DNA of 64,000 bases from Sinorhizobium fredii NGR234 (GTDB lineage: Bacteria; Pseudomonadota; Alphaproteobacteria; Rhizobiales; Rhizobiaceae): NCBI RefSeq assembly GCF_000018545.1, contig NC_012587.1, positions 2,666,001 to 2,730,000 of the forward strand. Direction: 5' to 3'. How positions within the stretch are numbered: the stretch's first letter is position 1; each line of letters opens with the position of its first letter. Below are positions 36,220 through 45,553 of the stretch, one piece after another. Under the pieces are notes generated by a model, which did no database searches, was not told where the DNA came from, and saw only the letters and a program-made list of their open reading frames with translations. A program made the position numbers and the translations under genes.

Positions 36220-37218
36220 TCACTTCTTTCTCTTCGGCACGAAGCTCAGCGCCATCTGCCGGAAGGTATTGTTCATCAGGACGGCGGCCATCAGCATCAC
36301 GCCGATAATGAGGTTGGACCAGTTGCGGTCGATGTCGGTGAAATAGATGCCCTGGCTGACGACAGCGAAGGTCAGCGCGCCGAGGAATATCCCGGCAACC
36401 GAACCGAAGCCGCCGGTGAGCAGCACGCCGCCCACGACAATCGAGACGATCGTGTTGAAGATATAGTTCATGCCGCCGGAGACCTGCGCGGAGTTGAACA
36501 GGATCGCCCCGCACATTCCGACGAAGGAGGCGGCCGTGCTCGATAGAACAAAGAGGCCGATCTTGAGCCGCTTGGTCGGGATCCCGGCATTGCGGGCGCT
36601 GACCTCGTCTCCTCCCATCGCGAAGATCCAGTTGCCGTAGCGCGTCGCGTGAAGCACGAAGCCGAAGATCAAGGTCAGCGCAAACCACCACAGGATGATC
36701 ACCTGGAATTTGCCGTTGATGAGCTGGCCGAAGATCGTCTTTGCCCAGGCTGGTGCTTCAAGCGGAACCGAGGCTCCCCCGGTCAGGATGACGGATCCTG
36801 CGAGGACGAGACCCTGCACCGCCACCAGCGTGCCTAGTGTGATGATCAGCGAGGGCACGCTGGTGCGCACCGCCAGGAAACCGTTCATCAGCCCCACCAG
36901 AACGCCGAAGGTGAGCGCCCCGAGCATGCCGATCACGATCGGCATGTCGTAATAGCCCGACAGAATGGCGATCGACATCGAGCCCGCCGGGATCATCGCG
37001 CCGATCGAGATATCAAGCTCGCCAGCGATCATCAGCAGGCCGACGGGCAAGGCGACGATACCGAGATTGGCCGCGAAATTGACCCAGCTTGCCGCGCCGA
37101 AGAGCGCACCCAGGCTCACGCCGCCGAAGGCTACATAGAAGGCGATTACCGCGACGAAGCTCAGCACGGCCCCGAATTCCGGGCGACGTACGAATTGTCC
37201 AATGGAAAAACTATTCAT
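36220..37218 (-). CDS. sugar ABC transporter permease (BPD_transp_2)
   Basis: 332-residue membrane permease of the ribose/fructose class with about 10 helices. Conserved GELDISIGAMIPAGSM and GGDEVSARNAGIPTKRLKIG stretches are present, the second being the coupling region that contacts the ATPase. It is paralogous to the gene at 37229, sharing most motifs, so the transporter may have a heterodimeric membrane part. It lies between that permease and the ATPase gene with ten-base spacing. Confidence 0.92.
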   Translation of the reverse strand: MNSFSIGQFVRRPEFGAVLSFVAVIAFYVAFGGVSLGALFGAASWVNFAANLGIVALPVGLLMIAGELDISIGAMIPAGSMSIAILSGYYDMPIVIGMLGALTFGVLVGLMNGFLAVRTSVPSLIITLGTLVAVQGLVLAGSVILTGGASVPLEAPAWAKTIFGQLINGKFQVIILWWFALTLIFGFVLHATRYGNWIFAMGGDEVSARNAGIPTKRLKIGLFVLSSTAASFVGMCGAILFNSAQVSGGMNYIFNTIVSIVVGGVLLTGGFGSVAGIFLGALTFAVVSQGIYFTDIDRNWSNLIIGVMLMAAVLMNNTFRQMALSFVPKRKK

Positions 37219-37228
37219 TTCTCCGCCC

Positions 37229-38275
37229 TCACTTCTTCTTCGCTGCGTAGGACATCGCCATCAGCCGGAACTTGTCGTTCATCATCACGGCGAGCAGCAG
37301 GAGTGCACCGATAATGATGCTGCCAAGGTTCGGGTCGATGCCGGTGAAATAGATGCCCTGGTTGACGATTGCGAAGGTGAGCGTACCGAGGACAATGCCC
37401 ACCACCGACCCGGCGCCGCCGGTCAGAAGCACGCCGCCGATGACCACGCACATGATCGAATTGAAGATGAACGATTGCCCCGCGAGCACCTGCGCGCTTT
37501 GGTAGACGAGCACCTGGCTGACGCCGACGAAGGCGGCGGAAAAGCCCGACAGCATATAGAGCGCGACGGTCAGTCTGGCCGTCGGAATACCGGCGTTGCG
37601 GGCCGAGACTTTGTCGCCGCCCAGCGCGAAGATCCAGTTGCCCACGGGCAAAACGTGCAGCAGGTAGAAGAACGCCGCCACGAACAGGAGCCACCAGAAG
37701 ATCGTCACCTGAAACATGCCGCCGACGAAATCGCCGAGGATCGCCTTGACGGTCGGGCTCGGCACTAGCGAGACGCCGGTGCTGCCGGCGATGAGCACGG
37801 TGAAGCCCAGCGTCAGGCCCATGACGGCGAACATCGAACCGATGGTGACGATCAAGGAGGGCACCCCGGTCCGGTTGACCATGTAGCCATTGAGAAATCC
37901 GACGATGAGCCCGACGCCCAGACCGGCGGAAATCCCGACGATCTCGGGAAGGCCGTAGTGGCCGGAGATGATGGCGACCGTCAGGGACGACGCCGGAATC
38001 ACCGCGCCGATCGACAGGTCCATTTCCCCCGCGATCATCAGGAGCCCGATTGGAAGTGCGACGATGCCGATCTCGGCGGCGACGTTGAGCCAGCTCGCAG
38101 AGCCGGCGGAAGACAGGAAGGCCTGTCCGCCCACCAGGGCGAAGAAGACGAACACCGCAATCAAGCCGAGGAGCGACCCGGCTTCGGGCCGACGGGAAAG
38201 CTGACCGATGGTCGCTTTGATATTCTGGCCACCCGAAGGAACCGACGAGGCATGGACACTATTTGTCGTGTTCAT
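37229..38275 (-). CDS. sugar ABC transporter permease (BPD_transp_2), second copy
   Basis: 348-residue permease homologous to its neighbour: GEMDLSIGAVIPASSL and GGDKVSARNAGIPTARLTVA match the two conserved regions. The N-terminal 30 residues are longer and polar. The gene lies 107 bases after the binding-protein gene, with a strong hairpin in the gap. It is part of the uptake system that feeds the inositol enzymes. Confidence 0.92.
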   Translation of the reverse strand: MNTTNSVHASSVPSGGQNIKATIGQLSRRPEAGSLLGLIAVFVFFALVGGQAFLSSAGSASWLNVAAEIGIVALPIGLLMIAGEMDLSIGAVIPASSLTVAIISGHYGLPEIVGISAGLGVGLIVGFLNGYMVNRTGVPSLIVTIGSMFAVMGLTLGFTVLIAGSTGVSLVPSPTVKAILGDFVGGMFQVTIFWWLLFVAAFFYLLHVLPVGNWIFALGGDKVSARNAGIPTARLTVALYMLSGFSAAFVGVSQVLVYQSAQVLAGQSFIFNSIMCVVIGGVLLTGGAGSVVGIVLGTLTFAIVNQGIYFTGIDPNLGSIIIGALLLLAVMMNDKFRLMAMSYAAKKK

Positions 38276-38331
38276 TTGAATACCACCAATGAAGCTGAAC
38301 GACCGGTGACGGCCGACGCTATTGGAAGACT

Positions 38332-38364
38332 GGAAGCTGCCTGCCTGAACGGCAGGCAGCTTCC
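38332..38364 (-). other. perfect 14-base-pair hairpin between binding-protein and permease genes
   Basis: GGAAGCTGCCTGCC and its exact complement are separated by TGAAC. It lies 18 bases after the binding-protein stop and 57 bases before the permease start on the minus strand, with no T run. Such hairpins stabilise the upstream mRNA and give excess binding protein over permease, as in malE-malF. Confidence 0.7.
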
Positions 38365-38382
38365 GCGAGGTTCAGCCGAGGC

Positions 38383-39363
38383 TCAGCGGGCGCCCGCCTT
38401 CACGCCCTCCAGGGTGGCATCGACGTTCGATTTGTCGATGACGCCGGGACCGGTCAGGATTTCCCGGGTCGGTACGGTAAGGCCGTAGTTGACTTTGCCG
38501 TTCAGGATCGAGACCGCCAGATAGCCCTGCAGGTAACCCTGCTGGTCGACCGCGCAGAGCTGGGTGCCGCTCTTGATGTTGTTCAGGATCGTTTCATCCA
38601 TGTTCATGCCGCAAACCTGGACCTGACCCTGCTTGCCGGCCTGCGTCACCCCGTTGACCGCCGAGTTCGTATCGACGTTGCCAATCGCGAACACGGCCTT
38701 GATGTCCGGGTTCTGCAGCAGGTGCGCCTTCAGGGCCTGGGCCACGGCCGTCGCGGAGCCGAAGGAGGTTGCCGGCAGCGGCAGCGCCGAATCGACGCCG
38801 CCACCTTCTGTGACCCCGTCGATCATCCCCTTGCAGAAGGCTTCGATGTTCGCCGCGCCAGGCAGCGTGTTGAGGCAGACGGCGTTTTTCAGGTCCTTCT
38901 TGGCGAAGTAGGTGCCCGCCGCCTTGCCGGACAGGTAGTCGTTGGAACCGACATAGTTCATCGCGCCGAGGCGGTCGGCAGCTTCAATGCCGCCGGCATT
39001 GAAGATGACCAGCGGAATTCCGGCATCGACGACCTGCTTGAATGCAGGATCCATGGCCTCCGGCACCCAGTCCGGGCCAACGATCGCATCGGCCCCCTGG
39101 TCGATGGCCTGACGGATCAGTTCCGCCGCGTCGACACCGAGGTTGTCGTAGTTCTGCGGCCCGAGCCAGGTTACCGATCCGCCCTGCGCCTCGACGACCT
39201 TGCCCGCATCCTCGGCACCGCGCTTGACGATGGACCAGAATGGATCGTCCGGCTTGCCGCCTACAACGAAGATGTTGGCTCCGTCAGCCATGGCCGAAGA
39301 AACGCCCATGCACAGAGCAACACCCGTCAACAGCCCGTACAGGGCACGTTTCGTAAAACTCAT
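38383..39363 (-). CDS. periplasmic sugar-binding protein (Peripla_BP_4)
   Basis: 326-residue secreted binding protein of the ribose/inositol class. The signal peptide covers about 1-26 (cut after SSAMA). Following are FVVGGKPDDPFWSIVKRG, GADAIVGPDW, and the ligand-cleft segments DAGIPLVIFNAGG and FAIGNVDTNSAVNG. It heads the leftward cluster. An inositol or related cyclitol as ligand is inferred from the enzymes; fructose-type sugars are an alternative. Confidence 0.9.
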   Translation of the reverse strand: MSFTKRALYGLLTGVALCMGVSSAMADGANIFVVGGKPDDPFWSIVKRGAEDAGKVVEAQGGSVTWLGPQNYDNLGVDAAELIRQAIDQGADAIVGPDWVPEAMDPAFKQVVDAGIPLVIFNAGGIEAADRLGAMNYVGSNDYLSGKAAGTYFAKKDLKNAVCLNTLPGAANIEAFCKGMIDGVTEGGGVDSALPLPATSFGSATAVAQALKAHLLQNPDIKAVFAIGNVDTNSAVNGVTQAGKQGQVQVCGMNMDETILNNIKSGTQLCAVDQQGYLQGYLAVSILNGKVNYGLTVPTREILTGPGVIDKSNVDATLEGVKAGAR

Positions 39364-39430
39364 CTGTATTCCTCCCTAGAGTTGCGGTCGAGATAGCATC
39401 TCCTCAAGAAGGCTCTCGGCCCGCTGGAAT

Positions 39431-39443
39431 GTTTGTACCAAAC
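39431..39443. promoter_or_regulatory. GTTTG-TAC-CAAAC palindrome, LacI operator candidate
   Basis: A perfect five-base-arm palindrome between the divergent binding-protein and LacI genes, 68 bases from the binding-protein start. An imperfect AATGGAA...TTCCATT repeat lies further toward the LacI gene. Either could be the operator. Confidence 0.4.
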
Positions 39444-39528
39444 GGCTCACTGGGTTGGAATACTTGTTGCACTAAATGGAAATTATTGTATCATTTAATT
39501 CCATTCGTTTTTTGACGTGAAATGTATC

Positions 39529-40566
39529 ATGAAGAAGCGACCAACCATTGCCGATCTCGCCGAGGCGTCGGGCGTCAGCATTTCGACGGTCAACCGGATC
39601 CTCGGCGGTTCGGGCTCAGTGCGCGCGGACACGATCGAGAGGGTGCAGAACGCGGCGGAAGAGATCGGATTTTACGGGCTCGGCGTGATCGAGGACCGTA
39701 AGAGGCGCGCGCTGCCGAGCTATCGCTTCGGTTTCCTCCTTCAGCAGTCGACTCGCGAACTGTACCGGCTGTTCGGCGCGAAGATCATCGAGGCGGCCGC
39801 GAGACGGCAGCATGAGAAGATCGAGCCCCTGGTGGATTTCGTCGATCTCCTCGAGCCCCAGAATATCGCCGATCGCCTGGAAGTGCTCGGCAGGCGGAGC
39901 GACGCGGTTGCCATCATCGCCGGCGATCATCCTCTGATAAGCCAGACGATCCATTCCCTCAGCCTCCGCGGCAAACCCGTCGTTGCCTATGTCACGGATC
40001 AATCCGCACCGGATAGAGCGGGCTATGTCGGAACAGACAACTGGAAGCTTGGCCGGACCGCAGCATGGTTTCTCGCCCAGACGACCTGTACTCCCGGCCG
40101 CGTGGCGGTCTTCATCGGAAATCACCGCTATCAGTGTCAGGACATTTCAGATGCAAGCTTCCGGTCCTACATGCGGGAGCACGCGCCGCATCTGAAGGTG
40201 GACGACAGCCGTCCGACGCACGAGGAGCCGCAGGAAGCCTACCGGATCGTGACCGAACTGCTCTCGGGACTGGATGATCTCAGAGGCATCTATATCGCGG
40301 GAGGGGGCATCTCGGGCGTTCTGCGCGCGCTGCGCGAGGCTCCGGAGGAAAAGCGAAAAAAGGTCAGGATCGTCTGTCGTGACATTGGTCCGGAGACCCG
40401 TAAGGGATTGACCGAGGGGCTGATCACGGCGGCTCTCTGTCATCCCCTTGACCAAACCTCGGACGAATTGATTGCAACGATGGTCGCCTCGTTGGAACAC
40501 CGCAATAGCACCACGATCCTGCAACGCGTCGTTCCCTTCGAGATCATCACTCCGGAGAGCGTATAG
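39529..40566 (+). CDS. LacI-family transcriptional regulator
   Basis: 345-residue regulator with the N-terminal LacI helix-turn-helix and hinge (TIADLAEASGVSISTVNRILGGSGSVRADTIERVQNAAEEIGF) and a periplasmic-binding-protein-like sensor domain (RFGFLLQ onward). ATG at 39529 is preferred to an in-frame GTG at 39517. It is divergent from the inositol ABC operon and probably represses it until an inositol-type ligand binds. Sensor domains of this subtype (LacI with a CUT2-like fold) fit that role. Confidence 0.9.
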   Translation: MKKRPTIADLAEASGVSISTVNRILGGSGSVRADTIERVQNAAEEIGFYGLGVIEDRKRRALPSYRFGFLLQQSTRELYRLFGAKIIEAAARRQHEKIEPLVDFVDLLEPQNIADRLEVLGRRSDAVAIIAGDHPLISQTIHSLSLRGKPVVAYVTDQSAPDRAGYVGTDNWKLGRTAAWFLAQTTCTPGRVAVFIGNHRYQCQDISDASFRSYMREHAPHLKVDDSRPTHEEPQEAYRIVTELLSGLDDLRGIYIAGGGISGVLRALREAPEEKRKKVRIVCRDIGPETRKGLTEGLITAALCHPLDQTSDELIATMVASLEHRNSTTILQRVVPFEIITPESV

Positions 40567-40628
40567 CCGACACTCCCGCTTCCGGGTCATGGCGGCTTTC
40601 TCCCAGACACCCGCACAGTTTTGGTGCC

Positions 40629-42689
40629 TCAGCGGGAAGGATCGGCGAAGCCGCCGTGCCGTGCGGCCGCAATCAGGAGGTCGCAAGGTGGATCGGCCAG
40701 CCCCTCGCTCGCAAGCGCGTCCAGCGCGTCGACGACCTTGTCCAGGCCGTATGCCTGCGCATAATGCATCGGACCGCCGCGCCAGCGCGGAAAGCCGTAG
40801 CCGTGGATTTTGACGAGGTCGATATCGGACACCCGCAGCGCCGTGCCGTCCGCGAGGATTCTTGCCCCCTCGTTGACCATCGGCCAAAGGATGCAGTCGA
40901 CGATGGAGTCGTCGTGCCAGTCCCGCCGCAGCCAGCTCTTCGCCTCTTCGGCAATGATCGCCGCGACCACATCCGAAGGCCGCGGCGTCCGGTCGCCGGG
41001 CTCGTAGTCATACCAGCCACCGCCGCTCTTCTGCCCGAAGCGCCGGGCAGCGCAGAGCCGGTCGGCGATCGGCGCGAAGGACTTCTCGCCGCGCGCGCGC
41101 GCCGCCTTTCGCTGGAACGCCGCGATGTCGAGGCCGCCGAGGTCCTGCGCCTCGAATGGTCCCATCGGCAGGCCGAAGGCGCGCATGGCGGCATCGACCG
41201 CCGCAGGCGTGGCGCCCGAGAGCAGCAGCCGCTCGGCCTGAACCCGCGTCACCTTGAGGATCCGGTTGCCGATGAAACCGTCGCAAATCCCGGCACGCAC
41301 CGGAATCTTGTTCAGGATGCGCGCCAGCGCGAAGCCGGCCGCGATCACGTCAGGCGAGGTCGCCTTCGTCGGCACGATTTCCAACAGCTTCATCACCTGC
41401 GCCGGGCTGAAGAAATGCAGGCCGAGGAAGCGGTCCGGCCGGCTGATGCCCTCCGCGATCCGCTCCGGATCAAGGTAAGAGGTGTTCGTCGCCAGCACGG
41501 CCTCAGCACGGCAAGCGGCGGCGAGGCGTCGAAAGACCTCCCGCTTCACATCCAGGTCCTCGAACACGGCCTCGACGACCAGATCGATGTCGGCGAGCGC
41601 CGCGTAGTCCGTCGTGCCGATGACGCCCGCCATTCGCTCGGCGGCCGCATCAGCGGACATGCGGCCCCGCTTTGCCGCACCGTCGAAGATCGCACGCAGA
41701 TTGGCCAGTCCGCGTTCGACCGCGCCATCATCGCGCTCGACCAGGACGACCGGCAGGCCGGCATCCCTGAGCGCCGCGGCAATGCCGGCGCCCATGGTGC
41801 CGCCGCCGATCACCGCCGCCGAACCGATCGTCCGCGGTATGACACCGGCCAGTTCCGGCGGACGCGTCGCCGCCCGCTCGGCGAAGAACACATGGCGAAG
41901 GGCGGCGGCTTGCGCCGAGCCGCGCAGCGCCAGGAAGGTTTCGCGCTCGAAGGCGATCGCCGTTTCGAAATCCGCCTCGGCAGCGCGGCGTACGCAGGCA
42001 AGTGCCCTGAGCGGCGCCTCTTCCCGCTTCGCACGGGCAGCGACGGAACCTGCCGCCGCATCCCAGAAGCCTGCGGATGATGCCGCGACGGAGCGATCGC
42101 GGAGCGCGTCCGGCAGTGGCCGATCGAGAACGGTGCGTGCGAAGGTGACGGCGCCGGCGACGAGATCGTCCTCGATCACTGTGTCGACCAATCCAGCCTC
42201 ACAAGCCGTGCGCGCGCCGATCGGCGCTCCGGCCGTGACCATGTCGACCGCCGTCTCGACACCGGCGAGCCGCGGCAGCCGGACCGTTCCGCCGGCGCCC
42301 GGCACGAGGCCGAGGCGGACCTCCGGCAGCCCGACGCTTGCCGAGGCAGTGGCGACGCGAAAGCGGCAGCCGAGCGCCACTTCGAAACCGCCACCGAGCG
42401 CGCTGCCATGGATCGCCGCCACCCAGGGCTTTTTCGCCCGTTCGATCCGCGCGACGAGATCGGGCAGATGCGGCGGCGTCGGCGGCTTGCCGAATTCGCC
42501 TACATCGGCCCCGGCGATGAAGGTGCGCCCGGCGCATGTCAGCACCACCGCCTTCACGAAGGGATCAGCGTCGAGCGCCTCGACCGCGTCGAGAAGCCCC
42601 TGGCGCACGGCCTGCGACAGCGCATTGACGGGCGGATTGTCGACGGTGACGACGGCGACCTCGCCAATCTGTTCGATGCTGACGGTCAT
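40629..42689 (-). CDS. fused enoyl-CoA hydratase / 3-hydroxyacyl-CoA dehydrogenase (PaaF-PaaH role)
   Basis: 686-residue FadB/FadJ-type bifunctional protein. The N-terminal crotonase domain has the catalytic glutamates E103 (GGGFE) and E123 (LPEVRLG). The C-terminal part holds a Rossmann fold (AAVIGGGTMGAGIAA near residue 300) and two 3HCDH domains. In phenylacetate degradation PaaF hydrates 2,3-dehydroadipyl-CoA and PaaH oxidises 3-hydroxyadipyl-CoA; this fusion could do both. GGAGAA precedes the ATG at 42689. It is divergent from paaG across a TetR operator candidate. General beta-oxidation is the alternative. Confidence 0.87.
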   Translation of the reverse strand: MTVSIEQIGEVAVVTVDNPPVNALSQAVRQGLLDAVEALDADPFVKAVVLTCAGRTFIAGADVGEFGKPPTPPHLPDLVARIERAKKPWVAAIHGSALGGGFEVALGCRFRVATASASVGLPEVRLGLVPGAGGTVRLPRLAGVETAVDMVTAGAPIGARTACEAGLVDTVIEDDLVAGAVTFARTVLDRPLPDALRDRSVAASSAGFWDAAAGSVAARAKREEAPLRALACVRRAAEADFETAIAFERETFLALRGSAQAAALRHVFFAERAATRPPELAGVIPRTIGSAAVIGGGTMGAGIAAALRDAGLPVVLVERDDGAVERGLANLRAIFDGAAKRGRMSADAAAERMAGVIGTTDYAALADIDLVVEAVFEDLDVKREVFRRLAAACRAEAVLATNTSYLDPERIAEGISRPDRFLGLHFFSPAQVMKLLEIVPTKATSPDVIAAGFALARILNKIPVRAGICDGFIGNRILKVTRVQAERLLLSGATPAAVDAAMRAFGLPMGPFEAQDLGGLDIAAFQRKAARARGEKSFAPIADRLCAARRFGQKSGGGWYDYEPGDRTPRPSDVVAAIIAEEAKSWLRRDWHDDSIVDCILWPMVNEGARILADGTALRVSDIDLVKIHGYGFPRWRGGPMHYAQAYGLDKVVDALDALASEGLADPPCDLLIAAARHGGFADPSR

Positions 42690-42795
42690 GTTCGGATTCT
42701 CCGATCGACTTCTCGGATCTGACGACTGCGCCGCGCCCTGCCGATCTGGTCGCCGGCTCATGGGAGTCCTTCCTCGCAGCCGCATTTATCATTGA

Positions 42796-42809
42796 CTGAC
42801 CGGTCGGTT
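42796..42809. promoter_or_regulatory. TetR (PaaR) operator candidate between paaG and the divergent fusion gene
   Basis: CTGACCGGTCGGTT contains the perfect palindrome GACCGGTC (42798-42805) in near-symmetric ACTGACC/GGTCGGT arms (one mismatch). Related half-sites occur at 53277-53294 upstream of the other paa operon. Binding by the TetR protein at 45554 is inferred. Confidence 0.55.
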
Positions 42810-42860
42810 TATGCAAGGCTTTTTTCCGGCCGCGGCGCGATCCGGCGGCAAGGAGGGAAC

Positions 42861-43652
42861 ATGTCCGAATCCGAGACCGTTCTGTCGGCGCTTGAAGACG
42901 GCGTACTGCGCCTGACGCTCAACCGCCCCGACAAGCTGAACGCCTTCAACGAGGCCATGCATGTCGCGCTGCGCGCCGGCTTCGAACGCGCCCATTCGGA
43001 CGATCACGTGCGTGCCGTTCTCCTGACGGGGGCGGGGCGCGGTTTCTCTGCCGGCCAGGACCTCGGCGATCGCGATCCGCGCAAGGGTGGCACGCCAGAC
43101 CTCGGCCAGACGATCGAGACCTTCTACAATCCGCTTCTACGGCTGATCCGCAACCTGGAAAAGCCGGTCGTCTGCGCCGTCAACGGCGTTGCCGCCGGCG
43201 CCGGCGCCAACATCGCCTTCGCCTGCGACATCACGCTTGCGGCCCGTTCGGCCCGTTTCATCCAGGCCTTCGCGAAGATCGGCCTGGTGCCCGATTCCGG
43301 CGGAACCTGGAGCCTGTCGCGGCTCATCGGCGAAGCCCGTGCCAAGGCATTGGCGCTGACGGCGGAACCGCTCGACGCGGAGACGGCGGCAAGCTGGGGC
43401 CTGATCTGGCGCGCCATCGACGATGCTGCGCTGTTGGACGAGGCAACCGCGCTTGCTGCGCGCCTCGCCGCCGGGCCGACCAAGGGGATCGGGCTGACCA
43501 AGCGCGCGATCCAGGCGGCCGCTAACAACGCTTTCGACGAACAGCTCGACCTCGAGCGCGACCTGCAGCGCGAAGCCGGCCGCAGCGCCGACTATGCCGA
43601 GGGCGTGGCGGCCTTCCTGGAGAAGCGCAAACCGGAGTTCAAGGGCCGATGA
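42861..43652 (+). CDS. paaG: PaaG, ring-1,2-epoxyphenylacetyl-CoA isomerase
   Basis: 263-residue crotonase-fold isomerase that converts the epoxide of phenylacetyl-CoA to 2-oxepin-2(3H)-ylideneacetyl-CoA. The oxyanion region GFSAGQDLGDRDP (61-73) and the catalytic aspartate D145 in LVPDSGGTW are typical of PaaG, as opposed to hydratases, which carry a glutamate there. AAGGAGGGAAC precedes the ATG. It is first in paaG-paaI-paaK-TetR, coupled to paaI by ATGA. Confidence 0.93.
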   Translation: MSESETVLSALEDGVLRLTLNRPDKLNAFNEAMHVALRAGFERAHSDDHVRAVLLTGAGRGFSAGQDLGDRDPRKGGTPDLGQTIETFYNPLLRLIRNLEKPVVCAVNGVAAGAGANIAFACDITLAARSARFIQAFAKIGLVPDSGGTWSLSRLIGEARAKALALTAEPLDAETAASWGLIWRAIDDAALLDEATALAARLAAGPTKGIGLTKRAIQAAANNAFDEQLDLERDLQREAGRSADYAEGVAAFLEKRKPEFKGR

Positions 43653-44122
43653 TGGACTCGGCAAGATTGACCGCCGATGAACTGGCCGATGCCTGCGCCC
43701 GAGTCATGTGGGACGACGACCAGGCCTCCCAGCGGCTTGGCATGACGCTTGATCGGATCGCCCCGGGCGAGGCGACGCTGTCGATGGCGATCGCACCGGA
43801 GATGACCAACGGCCACGGCACCTGCCATGGCGGCTACATCTTTACGCTTGCCGATTCCGCCTTTGCCTTCGCCTGCAACAGCTACAACCAACGCGCCGTC
43901 GCCCAGCATTGCTCGATCACCTACATCGCCCCGGCCTTCGAGGGTGACCGGCTGACGGCGGCCGCCCGCGAGATCTCGCGGCGCGGCCGGGGCGGCATCT
44001 ACGATATCCGCATCACCAATCAGCGCGGCGAACCTATCGCCGAGTTCCGCGGCCATTCGCGCACCGTCAAGGGCAACCACGTGCCGCAGGCGGAGGAGGC
44101 CCCGCAGTCAGACATCGATTGA
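43649..44122 (+). CDS. paaI: PaaI, hydroxyphenylacetyl-CoA thioesterase
   Basis: 157-residue hot-dog fold thioesterase. The signature NGHGTCHGGYIFTLADSAFA places the catalytic aspartate at D69, as in E. coli PaaI. It clears dead-end hydroxylated phenylacetyl-CoA and so frees CoA. It overlaps paaG by four bases and precedes paaK by 24 bases. Confidence 0.93.
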   Translation: MMDSARLTADELADACARVMWDDDQASQRLGMTLDRIAPGEATLSMAIAPEMTNGHGTCHGGYIFTLADSAFAFACNSYNQRAVAQHCSITYIAPAFEGDRLTAAAREISRRGRGGIYDIRITNQRGEPIAEFRGHSRTVKGNHVPQAEEAPQSDID

Positions 44123-44146
44123 CCGAAAACCCGGAGGAGACATTGG

Positions 44147-45457
44147 ATGGAAGACCTTTCGCCCCGCCCCGGCGATCTCGAGCCAATCGAAACCGCGTCG
44201 CGCGACGAGATCGCCTCGCTCCAGCTGGAGCGCATGAAGTGGTCGCTCAACCATGCCTATGAGAACTCGCCCTTCTACCGCGCCCGGCTCGATGACGCCG
44301 GCGTGCATCCGTCCGACCTGAAGACGCTCGCCGACCTTTCGAAATTTCCGTTCACCACCAAGCAGGATCTGCGCGACACCTATCCCTTCGGCATGTTTGC
44401 CGTGCCGCGCGCGAAGATCTGCCGCATTCACGCCTCGTCGGGGACGACCGGCAAGCCGACCGTCGTCGGCTATACGCTGAAGGATGTCGATACCTGGGCG
44501 ACGGTCGTCGCCCGCTCCATTCGCGCCTCCGGCGCCAGGCCGGGCGACATCGTCCACGTTTCCTATGGCTACGGACTCTTCACCGGCGGGCTTGGCGCCC
44601 ATTACGGCGCCGAAAGGCTCGGCTGCACCGTCGTGCCGATCTCCGGCGGCATGACCGAGCGGCAGGTGACGCTGATCGCCGACTTCAAGCCGCGCATCAT
44701 CATGGTGACGCCCTCCTACATGCTCTCCATCCTCGACGAGTTCCGTCGCCAGGGGAAGGACCCGCGCGACAGCTCGCTGGCCGTCGGCATCTTCGGCGCC
44801 GAGCCCTGGACCAACGCCATGCGCGACGAGATCCAGGACGCCTTCGACATGCATGCCGTCGACATCTACGGTCTTTCGGAGGTGATCGGGCCGGGCGTCG
44901 CCAATGAATGCGTCGAAACGAAGGACGGGCTGCATGTCTGGGAGGATCACTTCTATCCGGAAATCATCGATCCGGAGACCGGCTCCGTTCTGCCCGACGG
45001 CGAGATGGGCGAACTGGTCTTTACCACCCTCACCAAGGAGGGCCTGCCGATGATCCGCTACCGCACCCGCGACCTGACGCGGCTTCTGCCCGGTACGGCG
45101 CGGTCGATGCGCCGCGTCGAGAAGATAACCGGCCGCTCGGACGACATGATGATCCTGCGCGGCGTCAACGTCTTCCCCACCCAGATCGAGGAGCAGATCC
45201 TCAAATGCGGCGGCCTGGCGCCGCATTTCCAGATCGAGCTAACGCGGTCGGGTCGCTCGGACGACATGACCGTCCATGTCGAATGCACGCTGGAAGCCGC
45301 CGATGAAGCGGCCCGAGCCGGGTCGGCAAGGGAGCTCGCCCACCATATCAAGAGCGTCGTCGGCGTCAGCACGACGATCACGGTCCATGATCCGGGCGGC
45401 GTTGCCCGCTCGGAGGGCAAGGCGAAACGCGTGGTCGACAACCGGCCGAAGGAATGA
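44147..45457 (+). CDS. paaK: PaaK, phenylacetate-CoA ligase
   Basis: 436-residue AMP-forming ligase that activates phenylacetate. The ATP-binding loop SSGTTGKPTVV begins at residue 97. Next come YGYGLFTGGLGAHYGAE, IYGLSEVIGPG and the C-terminal hinge RVEKITGRSDDMMILRGVNVFPTQIE. Family length is normal. GGAGGAGAC precedes the ATG. It supplies the substrate of the PaaABCDE monooxygenase. Confidence 0.95.
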   Translation: MEDLSPRPGDLEPIETASRDEIASLQLERMKWSLNHAYENSPFYRARLDDAGVHPSDLKTLADLSKFPFTTKQDLRDTYPFGMFAVPRAKICRIHASSGTTGKPTVVGYTLKDVDTWATVVARSIRASGARPGDIVHVSYGYGLFTGGLGAHYGAERLGCTVVPISGGMTERQVTLIADFKPRIIMVTPSYMLSILDEFRRQGKDPRDSSLAVGIFGAEPWTNAMRDEIQDAFDMHAVDIYGLSEVIGPGVANECVETKDGLHVWEDHFYPEIIDPETGSVLPDGEMGELVFTTLTKEGLPMIRYRTRDLTRLLPGTARSMRRVEKITGRSDDMMILRGVNVFPTQIEEQILKCGGLAPHFQIELTRSGRSDDMTVHVECTLEAADEAARAGSARELAHHIKSVVGVSTTITVHDPGGVARSEGKAKRVVDNRPKE

Positions 45458-45553
45458 GCGCCGGACGGACGGTCGTGGACCTTCTTTGCCGGAGGACTTT
45501 ACGGTCCTCCCCTATTCGTGGAATTGGACAGGTACAGAGTTAACAGGATCAAC

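Noticed and set aside
40567..40628. Terminator between the LacI gene and the convergent hydratase/dehydrogenase gene
   Set aside because: No stable stem could be found in this 62-base gap.
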